Positions 27,285-35,678 of a stretch of DNA of 64,000 nt are shown here, one piece after another. The notes under the pieces are model-generated. The model was not told the DNA's origin. It saw only the letters and a list, made by a program, of their open reading frames with translations, and searched no databases. The stretch is taken from contig NZ_CP017476.1 in assembly GCF_001761385.1 (NCBI RefSeq), forward strand, positions 3,709,501 through 3,773,500, read 5' to 3'. A program made the position numbers and the translations under genes. Position 1 is the stretch's first letter. Each line of letters starts with the position of its first letter. The DNA comes from Hydrogenophaga crassostreae (GTDB lineage Bacteria; Pseudomonadota; Gammaproteobacteria; Burkholderiales; Burkholderiaceae_C).

Positions 27285-28475
27285 TCAACCATGCGGCTGC
27301 AACCAGCCCCGCAAGCGCTCCACGCCCTGCACCAGCCGTCCAGAATCGCGACTGGCAAAACACCAGCGCAACCACCCTGCAGCCTCTGGCCCAAACGCGC
27401 TTCCGGGAGCCAACCCCAAGCCGGCTTCGCGAACGAGCCGTTTGGCGGTCGCCAAGCTGTCGTCTTGGTCAACCAGACGGAAAAAAGCATACATGCCACC
27501 CATGGGTTCCGCCAGGGTCACGCCAGGTGTGGCCTTCAGCAATGGAACCAGCGTGTCACGACACGCCTTGAGATGCGCCACCAGCGCGGGTGTCACCTCA
27601 TCGCCGCGCTGAAGAGCCGTGAGCGCTGCCCGTTGAATGAACACCGGTGCACATGAGGTATTGAACTCCACCAGCTTGCCCATGGCTCGGGTCAGGGACG
27701 CGGGCATCACCAGCCAGCCCAGACGCCAGCCCGTCATGAGAAAGCTCTTGGAGAAGCTGTGGGCCACGATCAGGCGGTCATCGGGTTCTGCAACATCCAG
27801 AAAGCTGGGCGCTGCAGCGTTGGACGTGTCGCTCGCGTAGTACAGGCGTTCGTAGACCTCATCGGCCAGGATCCAGGTACCCGTGCGGCGGCAGTGCGCC
27901 AGTATGGTGGCCTGTTGCTCGCGGTTCAAGGTCCACCCTGTGGGGTTGTTGGGCGCGTTGAGCAGCAGAAGTTTGGTGGCGGGCGTGATCGCCGCCAGCA
28001 GGGCATCCATGTCCAAAACCCATGCACCCGCCCTCTCCCCCTCTGAAAGCACCTTGAGCGGCACACACACCACGCTGGCGCCCATGATGCGCGGCTGTGC
28101 CAACAGATTCGGCCAAACAGGCGTCACAGCGACAACTTCATCTCCTGCGTCCAGCAAAGCCTGGGAGGCCAGCATCAGACCATTCACACCACCCGATGTC
28201 ACCGCCAGGCGGGGAGTCCAATGATCGGCACCACGCCCAGGATGAAGGCCATCCGTATAAGCCGCAATGCCTTCACGCAACTCGATCAGTCCCAGGTTGT
28301 GGGCATAGAAAGTCTCGCCAGCCTTGAGGGAGGCAATGGCTGCTTCACTGACAAACGCAGGCGTGACCTCATCGCTTTCACCAAACCAGAACTTGAGCAC
28401 GCCCTCGCGGCCCAGGCCTTCGTTGGCCACTTCACGGATACGTGACTCTTCCAGGTGGGCAACAACGTGACGCAT
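27285..28475 (-). CDS. Pyridoxal-phosphate-dependent aminotransferase, class I/II
   Basis: This 396-residue fold-type I aminotransferase has NAPNNPTGW near residue 175 (substrate and cofactor contacts), LADEVYERLYY (the Asp/Tyr pair that contacts PLP) and the Schiff-base lysine in VAHSFSKSFLMTGWRLGW at about residue 240. The arginine that binds the substrate carboxylate is likely in WLRWCFA near the C-terminus. The amino acid specificity cannot be read from sequence. It is followed at 57 bp upstream by the binding-protein gene on the same strand. Confidence 0.88.
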   Translation of the reverse strand: MRHVVAHLEESRIREVANEGLGREGVLKFWFGESDEVTPAFVSEAAIASLKAGETFYAHNLGLIELREGIAAYTDGLHPGRGADHWTPRLAVTSGGVNGLMLASQALLDAGDEVVAVTPVWPNLLAQPRIMGASVVCVPLKVLSEGERAGAWVLDMDALLAAITPATKLLLLNAPNNPTGWTLNREQQATILAHCRRTGTWILADEVYERLYYASDTSNAAAPSFLDVAEPDDRLIVAHSFSKSFLMTGWRLGWLVMPASLTRAMGKLVEFNTSCAPVFIQRAALTALQRGDEVTPALVAHLKACRDTLVPLLKATPGVTLAEPMGGMYAFFRLVDQDDSLATAKRLVREAGLGLAPGSAFGPEAAGWLRWCFASRDSGRLVQGVERLRGWLQPHG

Positions 28476-28532
28476 CGGGTTCTCCCTGTTTTCTCGTGTG
28501 CAAGTACCGGAGCGAACTTCAGGCTTCTCCGC

Positions 28533-29816
28533 TCAGGGGCGCGTCATGCTGCAACGGTGCGGCAATTCTGCTTGCTTTGCGGTTAGCTGGCGAACGACAC
28601 GGAAGCCATAACCCGATCCTTCCACATCAAACCGGGTACCGGGTGCCCCTTGGCGATCCATCGTTGCCACTGCCAGCGGCTGCTGGAATTGATGGTCGCC
28701 AGCGCGCATGCGCGCGGTTTGACCCGCCAGCGTCACTTCGGCTTTTTCCAGCTCGGTAGCGATGCGTACCGCATCCATCGAACCTGCACGCTCTATCGCC
28801 TGTGCCAGCGCTTCAATCATGAGCTGCATACGCATGTGAACATAGTCATCTTCCGGCTTGGGAAAGCGCTGGCGGAACGACTGGTAAAAGGCCTCCGACG
28901 CGGCCGTGGGCGTATTGGGGAACCAGTCGGCCACGGCAATGACTTTGCCAACACCGGCGTCGCCCATGGCAGACGGGGCCCCCAGGGCATTGCCGTAGAA
29001 GGTGTAGAACGATCCCTCGAACCCTGCTTCACGCGCCGCCTTGACCAGCAAGGTGAGGTCGTTACCCCAGTTGCCAGTGAGCACGGCCTGCGCACCACTG
29101 GCCACTATTTTGGCAGCGTATGGAGCGAAATCTTTGACCCGGGCCACCGGGTGAAGCTCCTCGCCCACGATGGTCACATCGGGTCGGGTAGTGCCCAGTT
29201 GCCGCTTCGCCTCGCGCAACACGCCTTGACCAAAGCTGTAGTCCTGCCCGATCAGGTAGATGCGCTTGAGCGCGGCATCTTCCTTCAACACGCTCATGAG
29301 GGCCGTCATTCGCATGTCGGCATGGGCGTCAAAGCGAAAGTGCCAGAAGCTGCACTTTTCATTGGTCAGCGAAGGGTCAACCGCTGAGTAGTTCAGAAAC
29401 ACCACGCTGTGCGTGGGGTCGCGCTGGTTGAGTTTTTCAATGCCATCGATCAAACCCGCAGCAGCAGACGAAGAGTTGCCCTGCGTGATCACACGGATAC
29501 CTTGGTCCACCGCAGAACGCAGGCCTGCCAGCGCCTCTTCGGTTTGGCCCTTGCTGTCAAACCGTTCAATCACCATTGGCCGATTGCCCCCGGGCAGCTT
29601 CACCCCCCCACGGGCATTGACGCGCTCGGCGGCCCAAACCAGGTTGCGGTAAACAGCTTCTCCGGTGTTGGCAAACGGACCAGAAAGCCCTTCGATCATG
29701 CCGATGCGAACGGGTTCGATGGCTGGGCTGGCCGCCTGGGCCTGCCCCATGTGAATCAAGCCTGTGGCGCACAGCAGGCCAGAGAGAAGGCGGCGGCGGA
29801 TGGAATACTGAATCAT
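28533..29816 (-). CDS. Branched-chain amino acid/amide-type ABC transporter substrate-binding protein (orphan)
   Basis: This 427-residue periplasmic binding protein belongs to the LivK/HAAT family (type I fold). A signal peptide is visible at residues 1-28, with a basic start (MIQYSIRRR), a hydrophobic core and cleavage near AQAAS. The mature part opens VRIGMIEGLSGPFANTGEAVYRN, the canonical ligand-binding opening. No permease or ATPase gene lies nearby, so it is an orphan component or a partner for a transporter elsewhere. The 154-bp spacer upstream includes an unusually AT-rich 40-bp stretch near 29890-29935 that probably holds its promoter. The ligand is unknown. Confidence 0.85.
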   Translation of the reverse strand: MIQYSIRRRLLSGLLCATGLIHMGQAQAASPAIEPVRIGMIEGLSGPFANTGEAVYRNLVWAAERVNARGGVKLPGGNRPMVIERFDSKGQTEEALAGLRSAVDQGIRVITQGNSSSAAAGLIDGIEKLNQRDPTHSVVFLNYSAVDPSLTNEKCSFWHFRFDAHADMRMTALMSVLKEDAALKRIYLIGQDYSFGQGVLREAKRQLGTTRPDVTIVGEELHPVARVKDFAPYAAKIVASGAQAVLTGNWGNDLTLLVKAAREAGFEGSFYTFYGNALGAPSAMGDAGVGKVIAVADWFPNTPTAASEAFYQSFRQRFPKPEDDYVHMRMQLMIEALAQAIERAGSMDAVRIATELEKAEVTLAGQTARMRAGDHQFQQPLAVATMDRQGAPGTRFDVEGSGYGFRVVRQLTAKQAELPHRCSMTRP

Positions 29817-29970
29817 GCGGTGGACGTGTCTTTTAGGGGCTGAAGAGGACGCGGGCGTACCCGCGTCGAACCGTCACATAAGCGACAAAAGTACGGTACT
29901 GTAATTCATAATTATCGCAAACGGCTTATATAGCGATCCTCTACCCGGCACCAGCGTTTCCTCAATGTGC

Positions 29971-31062
29971 TCAGGCAGCGATACACACGGACGCAAGCGG
30001 CCAGCGTGGTGATACGTCAAACCGGTAACCCGGCTCTGACAGCGTGGTTGGCATCAACCCAGCCTGGTACCGCAACCCCGCAGCCAGTGCGATCATCGCG
30101 CCGTTGTCGGTGCACAAATGCAGCTCGGGATAATGCACTCTCAAACTTCTGCGCTCACACTCGGCGTTGAGCTGCTCCCTCAGCAGGGCGTTTGCCCCCA
30201 CACCCCCGGCAACCACCAGGCGTGTGAGCCCGGTTGAAGCAATCGCAGCCATGGATTTTTTGACTAGCACGTCGACGATGGCCGCCTGCGCGCTTGCCGC
30301 CACATCGGCTTTCTGGGCCAAACCCAATGCAGCGGCCAATTGGGGCGTGGCAGGTCCTTCAGGTCTCTCGTTGGCCAGGCGTTTGACCTGGGTGAGTACA
30401 GCGGTCTTAAGACCGGCGAAAGAAAAATCCAGGTCACCGCTGTGCAACAACGGCCGCGGAAATTTGAACGCGGTGGGGCTGCCCTGCTGAGCCAGTCTGG
30501 ACAACGCAGGTCCGCCCGGATACCCCAGCCCCAACAACTTGGCCGACTTGTCAAAAGCTTCACCGGCCGCGTCGTCAATGGTTTCACCCAGCATTTGGTA
30601 GCGCCCGACCCCGTCCACGCGCATCAACTGGGTATGGCCGCCCGACACCAGCAATGCCACAAAGGGAAATTCCGGCGGGTCGGCACTCAGAAACGGCGAC
30701 AACAAATGGCCTTCCAGATGGTGCACGCCCATGGCGGGTTTGCCCAGCGCCATCGCCATGGCACAGGCCACACCAGAACCCACCAACAAGGCGCCGGCCA
30801 AGCCGGGACCACGCGTATAGGCAATCGCGTCGACTGCGCTCAGAGGCAAGCCCGCCTGTTGCATCACCGAATCGGTCAGAGGCAGGACGCGCCGAATGTG
30901 ATCGCGGCTGGCGAGCTCCGGCACCACGCCGCCATAGGCCTGGTGCATTTCAATCTGGCTGTGCAGTGCATGGCCCAGCAGGCGCGGCGTGGCTGAGCCA
31001 CTGGCGTCGACAAGAGCCACGCCGGTTTCGTCACACGACGATTCAAATCCGAGAATCAACAT
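29971..31062 (-). CDS. tsaD: tRNA N6-threonylcarbamoyladenosine synthase subunit TsaD
   Basis: This 363-residue ASKHA-fold enzyme transfers the threonylcarbamoyl group to A37 of ANN-decoding tRNAs with TsaB and TsaE. The N-terminal ILGFESSCDETGVA motif and the metal-binding histidines in HHLEGHLLSP (residues 115 and 119) are present. The ATP-site loop VSGGHTQLM follows. Length is slightly above the usual 340 through a short C-terminal extension. It stands alone, 150 bp from the regulator gene downstream. Confidence 0.97.
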   Translation of the reverse strand: MLILGFESSCDETGVALVDASGSATPRLLGHALHSQIEMHQAYGGVVPELASRDHIRRVLPLTDSVMQQAGLPLSAVDAIAYTRGPGLAGALLVGSGVACAMAMALGKPAMGVHHLEGHLLSPFLSADPPEFPFVALLVSGGHTQLMRVDGVGRYQMLGETIDDAAGEAFDKSAKLLGLGYPGGPALSRLAQQGSPTAFKFPRPLLHSGDLDFSFAGLKTAVLTQVKRLANERPEGPATPQLAAALGLAQKADVAASAQAAIVDVLVKKSMAAIASTGLTRLVVAGGVGANALLREQLNAECERRSLRVHYPELHLCTDNGAMIALAAGLRYQAGLMPTTLSEPGYRFDVSPRWPLASVCIAA

Positions 31063-31194
31063 GGAGTGGAGTTTAAGTGGTCACCCCTTGCACCCCTGCC
31101 TCGAAAGCGCCCCCTTCAAGCGGACCCTTGCATCGAAGGTGCAAAAGGCCCGATTGCTCTGCCTCTCGGGCACCACCCACAGGCACGGTCAGGC

Positions 31195-31209
31195 CACTGC
31201 GAAGCAGTG
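31195..31209 (-). terminator. Hairpin just beyond dnr, possible end of nor transcript
   Basis: CACTGC (31195-31200) and GCAGTG (31204-31209) form a perfect 6-bp stem with a 3-nt loop, four bases past the dnr stop codon on the minus strand. No U tract follows. It could mark the 3' end of a norC-to-dnr transcript, but the call is weak. Confidence 0.3.
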
Positions 31210-31212
31210 AGA

Positions 31213-31911
31213 TCAACTCAAGGGAAAGCGGTTGAGGCGCTGTGGATCAGGGATACGGATCTCGCGCTTATCAACCTCGATCAGGCCCTTGGCCTCGAGT
31301 TCATGCAAAACGCGGGAAAAATACTCAGGCGTCATCGACAGGCGCGATGCAATGGCGGCCTTGCTCACAGGCAAGACCACCCGTTGAACGGTATCGGCCT
31401 GATCGCCGACCTCGGGCAGGTCCCGCACCAGATAGCCCACCACCCGCTCCACCCCGCTGTGCAGCGAATAGGCTTGCACGTCGTTGATCAAGCCATGCAA
31501 ACGGCGTGACAAACCCGCAAGCATGCGCATGCAAAAACGGGTATCGCCCTCGATCTCCCGCAGCAAGCTGGCTTTGGACACGCTGAGTAGCAGGGTTTCC
31601 GTCAACGCCTGCGCGTTGATGATGTAGGGCTTGTTGGTGAACATCAGCGCTTCGCCAAAACTGTTGCCTGGTCCTACGATTTCAATGATTTTTTCCTGGC
31701 CCGCAGGCGAAACGGCAAAAAGCTTGATTTGCCCCGAGACGGTCACATGGAACTCATTGCAGGGGTCTCCGATGTGAAACACGTCCTCACCCCTTGCAAA
31801 GGTTCGAAGCTTGGAGCCTTCGGCAAGGCGCGCCAATTCATCCTTGTCCATGTCATGGAACAAGGGCAACATGGAAAGGTAGCGGGGCAGATCAAACTGT
31901 GCAAGGTCCAT
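31213..31911 (-). CDS. dnr: DNR-type Crp/Fnr regulator of denitrification
   Basis: This 232-residue transcription factor has an N-terminal cyclic-nucleotide-like sensor domain (about residues 20-130), a dimerisation helix and a C-terminal winged helix. The recognition helix region is VSKAAIASRLSMTPEYFSRVLHELEAKGLI. It has only two cysteines (in DPCNEF and RFCMRM), so it cannot build the four-Cys FNR 4Fe-4S cluster. Overall it resembles Pseudomonas DNR, which senses NO through heme. It lies 96 bp after norD at the end of the nor cluster. The TTGAC-N4-GTCAA sites before norC and between nirS and nirE are its expected targets. The NO ligand is inferred from family and context. Confidence 0.85.
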   Translation of the reverse strand: MDLAQFDLPRYLSMLPLFHDMDKDELARLAEGSKLRTFARGEDVFHIGDPCNEFHVTVSGQIKLFAVSPAGQEKIIEIVGPGNSFGEALMFTNKPYIINAQALTETLLLSVSKASLLREIEGDTRFCMRMLAGLSRRLHGLINDVQAYSLHSGVERVVGYLVRDLPEVGDQADTVQRVVLPVSKAAIASRLSMTPEYFSRVLHELEAKGLIEVDKREIRIPDPQRLNRFPLS

Positions 31912-32007
31912 GGGTGTAGAGGGTTGGGTGGGAGAGACGGCCCGTCCACCGCACAGCGGGAAGCGCCAGACCTCGACTGTACCCGCACCACCTCCAGGAA
32001 GACCCGA

Positions 32008-33843
32008 TTAAGCCCCCGACTGGCGCATGAATCGCATGTAGACCGCCGCCAGCCGGCTTACCAGATCCTGCGGTCGATGCACCAGCGCATAGCCTTGCTG
32101 CCCGAACAGCATTGGCAGGTAGTCGTGGGCCGATTCGTCGATCGTGATGCAAAACGGAATCAGTCCTGCTGCCCTCGCCGCCTGTACTGCATGGCGCGTA
32201 TCTTCGAGGCCATAGCGGCCTTCGTACACGTCAAGATCGTTGGGCTTGCCATCTGTCAAGATCAGCATCAGGCGCTGGCGCTCGGGGCGTGCAATCAAGC
32301 GCTCTGTCGCCAGGCGAACGGCCGCACCCATGCGGGTGTAGTAACCGGGTTTGATGGCGCCCACGCGGTCACGCGCGGCCACGTTCCATGGTTCGTTGAA
32401 ACCCTTCAAGTGCTGAATCCGCACGTTGTGGCGCCGAACCGATGAAAACCCCAGCATCTCGAACGGATCGCCACTGGCGGCCAGTGCTTCGCCGAACACA
32501 TACAGCGCATCGCGGATCACGTCGATGACGCGCGCAGTCTGGGTGGCGTAGGCATCGGTGGAGAGAGACAAATCGGCCAGCAACAGGGTGGCCAGACTGC
32601 GCTCCGTGCGCACCCGGCGCGTGAACACCGGCGGCGCTTCGCTGGTCGGGCTGCTGAGCGCATCCACACGGTGGCGCACCCAGGCATCCAGGTCAATGTC
32701 ATCGCCTTCCGACTGCCCGCGCGCGCGACCAGTGCCTGCGCGCAAAATCTCCAGACGCCGGCGCACCCGCTTGGCAGTCGCTTTCAGCGCAGCAGGCGGC
32801 TGGTACGCCTCGGAGGGCCTGGCCAGGAAGGTTTGCAAGGCGCAGTGATCGGGCAACAAGGCGTTGCGGCGGAAATCCCACTCAGGGAAGCGCTGCCCTG
32901 GGCCTAGCGGCCGGTCGTCGGCTGCGGCACTGGGCAAGTCCAGATCAAACTTCACGCGCGAAGCGGCCGATTGCCCATCGGGCGCAATCGCCAACATATC
33001 CATGTCGTTGGCCACGTTGCTGGCGTTTTCATCCGGGTCGTCGTCGGTGGCGCGGTTGACCTTGATGAACTCGCCCCACGACAAAACCGACTCGGCGCGG
33101 AAAAACATCATCAACGGCGCTTTGTCGCGGTCGTCGCTCACGGCCTGGGCCTTGCGACGGCGTGCATCGCTGACCGACGGTTTGCGCGTTGCACCTTCTG
33201 CCTTCTCAGGATCCCCGCGCGACGGCGCCGCAGCAGGGCCCGCGCCCACATCCAGCCACAGCCAGACGGGCGCCACATCGCCGGGCAAAAGGCCTGAGCC
33301 GGCTGCGACCGGTTCGCCAGCCAAAGCCAGCTGCACCAACACTTCCGCCTGCGCGGCTCGCCCTTTAAGGCGGCTGGCGTCCGGGCGCAGCGCTTGTTGT
33401 GCTGCGCGCAATGCCGCATACCGTTGGCCGAGACCGGGAAAACGTTGCTGCGCAGCGGCCGTGGCCCGCACGTTGTCCATCACCCAGTCACCCGTGGGCT
33501 CGATCACGGCAGCCATGGCCGCCAGCCACAGGTAGAGCGCGCGGTTCAACGCGTGGTCATCGAACACGGCCACGGTCGACGGCAGCGACAAAGCCTCAGG
33601 CTCCATCCGCCCGGTAGACGCATGGGTGCCGCTTCCGGCGATGCGCTGCAACCAGTCGCGCGGACCGCCCGCCCGAACATCGGTGGCCGGCGCCACGCGC
33701 ACGGCATGCGCCCCGCCGCCCGCCCGGAACAGCATGCCGATGGTGCGCTGCACGTCGGGCAGATGCACCGCCGCATGGGCATGTTGCTTGCTGGCCGCCT
33801 TCTGAATGAAACGGTGCCACTGGGCCCCCACCCACTCTTCCAT
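32008..33843 (-). CDS. norD: Nitric oxide reductase activation protein NorD
   Basis: This 611-residue cytoplasmic protein has a C-terminal von Willebrand factor A domain (about residues 410-600). The MIDAS motif DLSLS is near residue 424, and a second metal-site element is in ILTDGKPNDLDVY near residue 530. The N-terminal 400 residues are helical and poorly conserved. NorD works with the AAA+ protein NorQ to activate cNOR, probably by assisting insertion of the catalytic non-heme iron. The start shares a base with the preceding gene's stop (TGATG). Between norQ and norD lies a polyferredoxin gene, which is not part of the minimal norCBQD set. Confidence 0.92.
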   Translation of the reverse strand: MEEWVGAQWHRFIQKAASKQHAHAAVHLPDVQRTIGMLFRAGGGAHAVRVAPATDVRAGGPRDWLQRIAGSGTHASTGRMEPEALSLPSTVAVFDDHALNRALYLWLAAMAAVIEPTGDWVMDNVRATAAAQQRFPGLGQRYAALRAAQQALRPDASRLKGRAAQAEVLVQLALAGEPVAAGSGLLPGDVAPVWLWLDVGAGPAAAPSRGDPEKAEGATRKPSVSDARRRKAQAVSDDRDKAPLMMFFRAESVLSWGEFIKVNRATDDDPDENASNVANDMDMLAIAPDGQSAASRVKFDLDLPSAAADDRPLGPGQRFPEWDFRRNALLPDHCALQTFLARPSEAYQPPAALKATAKRVRRRLEILRAGTGRARGQSEGDDIDLDAWVRHRVDALSSPTSEAPPVFTRRVRTERSLATLLLADLSLSTDAYATQTARVIDVIRDALYVFGEALAASGDPFEMLGFSSVRRHNVRIQHLKGFNEPWNVAARDRVGAIKPGYYTRMGAAVRLATERLIARPERQRLMLILTDGKPNDLDVYEGRYGLEDTRHAVQAARAAGLIPFCITIDESAHDYLPMLFGQQGYALVHRPQDLVSRLAAVYMRFMRQSGA

Positions 33844-34802
33844 CAGAGTCTCACTTTCGCCGTATCGCTGGCTTCAGCGGCCATCTCGGCTTTGCGTTGC
33901 CTGAGTGTTTCGCGCACGGCATCGGCGCCCACCTTCCACTCCAGCAAAGGTTCGCGCGTCTTGGCGGATTGCGTCTCGTCACAGGAATCCAGACATTGCC
34001 CGCACTGCACGCACGAAAACATCATACGTTTGATGTTGCGCGGATGCAGCCGCATCGGGCAGCCGTTGTCGCAGGCGCTGCCGCCAGGGTAGACCGCTGT
34101 GCTGCAAGTGCGGCAATCGCGCGCGTGGTCACGGTCAAACGACACCACCATTCCCTTGGGATTGGCCATCCAGGCCAGGCTTTGAAACAAGCCCACGGCG
34201 CAGCCGAATCGACAGAACAGGTGGCGTGCAAAAGCGAACTCCAGCGTGAACACCGCGGTACCGATGACCAGAAATCGGGCCTGGTTCGGAGTCAGCGTGC
34301 CGCCAATCAGGTTGCCCCAGATGGCGGCCGGTGGCAGCAAGTAGGTGAGCAGGGTGATCGCCCAGAGAAAACCAAAACCCAGACACAGTGCACCAAATAC
34401 CGGCCACCAGCGCGCGGTAGGCTCGACATTGGCCCGGTGGGTGCGGTGTTTGTCCCAAAAGCTCAATTTGCCACTGGCGCGGTGCAAGGCATTGTTCAGC
34501 GTTTCGACCAAGGTGAAATGCGGGCACAGCCAGCCGCAATACAGGCGGCCGTAGCGGTAGGCGACGCCGAGAAACGCCACGACCAGCAAAATCACCGGCA
34601 GAAAAGCCCGCAAAAAGATCTGTATGGCAGCCTGGTTGGCCGTGATCTCGCCAGCCTTGAAGGCGTCGATGCCCAATGACCAGCGCTGCCCGAAGACCCA
34701 GAGCTGGGCTTCGTTGAGATCGAAGCGCAGCAGATCCAGCGCTGGAGCCAACAGGAACAGGGCGAAAAAGCCCAGTTGAAAGAAAAGGCGGCGGCGTTGC
34801 AT
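33843..34802 (-). CDS. Membrane polyferredoxin (CcoG/NapH-like) in the nor operon
   Basis: This is a roughly 319-residue inner-membrane iron-sulfur protein. About five hydrophobic helices are visible, with membrane-associated cysteine pairs CGWLCPH and CRFGCAVG. A C-terminal soluble part has a first cluster motif CRTC with later CDNGCP, and a classic second motif CVQCGQCLDSC. This resembles the NapH/NosR C-terminal/CcoG (RdxA) group that moves electrons across or along the membrane. Position between norQ and norD suggests a role in redox-dependent maturation of, or electron supply to, NO reductase. An ATG at 34907 would add 35 residues and overlap norQ by 56 bp; neither start has a good ribosome-binding site. 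Confidence 0.82.
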   Translation of the reverse strand: MQRRRLFFQLGFFALFLLAPALDLLRFDLNEAQLWVFGQRWSLGIDAFKAGEITANQAAIQIFLRAFLPVILLVVAFLGVAYRYGRLYCGWLCPHFTLVETLNNALHRASGKLSFWDKHRTHRANVEPTARWWPVFGALCLGFGFLWAITLLTYLLPPAAIWGNLIGGTLTPNQARFLVIGTAVFTLEFAFARHLFCRFGCAVGLFQSLAWMANPKGMVVSFDRDHARDCRTCSTAVYPGGSACDNGCPMRLHPRNIKRMMFSCVQCGQCLDSCDETQSAKTREPLLEWKVGADAVRETLRQRKAEMAAEASDTAKVRL

Positions 34803-34851
34803 GGTGAAGTGACTGAGGAGTTGGCAGCGCCGCCGCTGCAAAAAGAAAGAG

Positions 34852-35661
34852 TTAACCCACCACCGCTGAAACCACTTCGTCCAGTGCGGCGGCCGTTTCG
34901 GCGTCATCGGTCAAGGCGTCCACGATAGCCGCGCGGCAAGCCACTGGCAGCGGCAGCCCGCTGGCCACCAAACGTGCTGCCATCACCAGCAAGCGCGTGC
35001 TGGCGGTTTCTTCCAGATCGTGATCGGTCAAGCGGCGCAATGCGGTCGCGAGTTGCACGAGCCGCGAGGCCAGCGCTGCGTCGACGCCGGCTTCCCGTTC
35101 GATGATGGCCTGCTCCACGGCGGGATCGGGGTAGCCAAAGGTCAAAGCGATGAAGCGCTGACGTGTGCTGGGCTTGAGGCTTTTCAGCAAATTCTGATAA
35201 CCCGGGTTGTAGCTGATGACCAGCATGAAGCCGGGAGGCGCCACCAACTGCTCGCCGGTGCGCTCGATGGGCAACACCCGCCGATCATCTGCCAGCGGAT
35301 GCAACACCACCGTGGTGTCTTTGCGGGCCTCGACGACTTCATCGAGGTAACAAATGGCGCCAGTGCGCACCGCGCGGGCCAATGGTCCGTCGGCCCAGAC
35401 CGTGCCGTTGTCTCCGATCAGGTGGCGCCCAACCAGATCGGCGGCGCTCAGATCGTCGTGGCAGCTCACCGTGATCAGCGGGCGACCCAGCCTGGCGGCC
35501 ATGTGTTCGACAAAACGCGTCTTGCCACAGCCGGTTGGCCCTTTGATCAACACCGGCAGGCGCTGGCGAAACGCATGCTCAAAGAGCGTGCTTTCTCCGG
35601 CCTGCTCGGCGTAGAAGGGGATGTCCGCCTGGGCCAAAAGGCGTTGTTCGCTCTGATCCAT
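34852..35661 (-). CDS. norQ: AAA+ ATPase NorQ (NirQ/CbbQ family)
   Basis: This 269-residue MoxR-like AAA+ ATPase activates NO reductase together with NorD. Walker A is GPTGCGKTRF (about residues 41-49) and Walker B is CYLDEVVEAR (about residue 105). Sensor 1 lies in MLVISYNPGYQ, and the C-terminal CbbQ-type lid is present. Two ATGs are close: 35670 abuts AGGAG directly, while 35661 has AGGAG at nine bases, so 35661 is chosen. It is 17 bp after norB. Confidence 0.93.
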   Translation of the reverse strand: MDQSEQRLLAQADIPFYAEQAGESTLFEHAFRQRLPVLIKGPTGCGKTRFVEHMAARLGRPLITVSCHDDLSAADLVGRHLIGDNGTVWADGPLARAVRTGAICYLDEVVEARKDTTVVLHPLADDRRVLPIERTGEQLVAPPGFMLVISYNPGYQNLLKSLKPSTRQRFIALTFGYPDPAVEQAIIEREAGVDAALASRLVQLATALRRLTDHDLEETASTRLLVMAARLVASGLPLPVACRAAIVDALTDDAETAAALDEVVSAVVG

Positions 35662-35678
35662 GGCGTTCATCTCCTGCT

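Noticed and set aside
31063..31212. rpsU beside tsaD.
   Set aside because: This neighbour is common in related genomes, but no S21 coding sequence is present in the spacer.
31213..31911. The Crp/Fnr regulator as oxygen-sensing FNR/ANR.
   Set aside because: Only two cysteines are present and the N-terminal Cys cluster is missing. The sequence and gene context match DNR.
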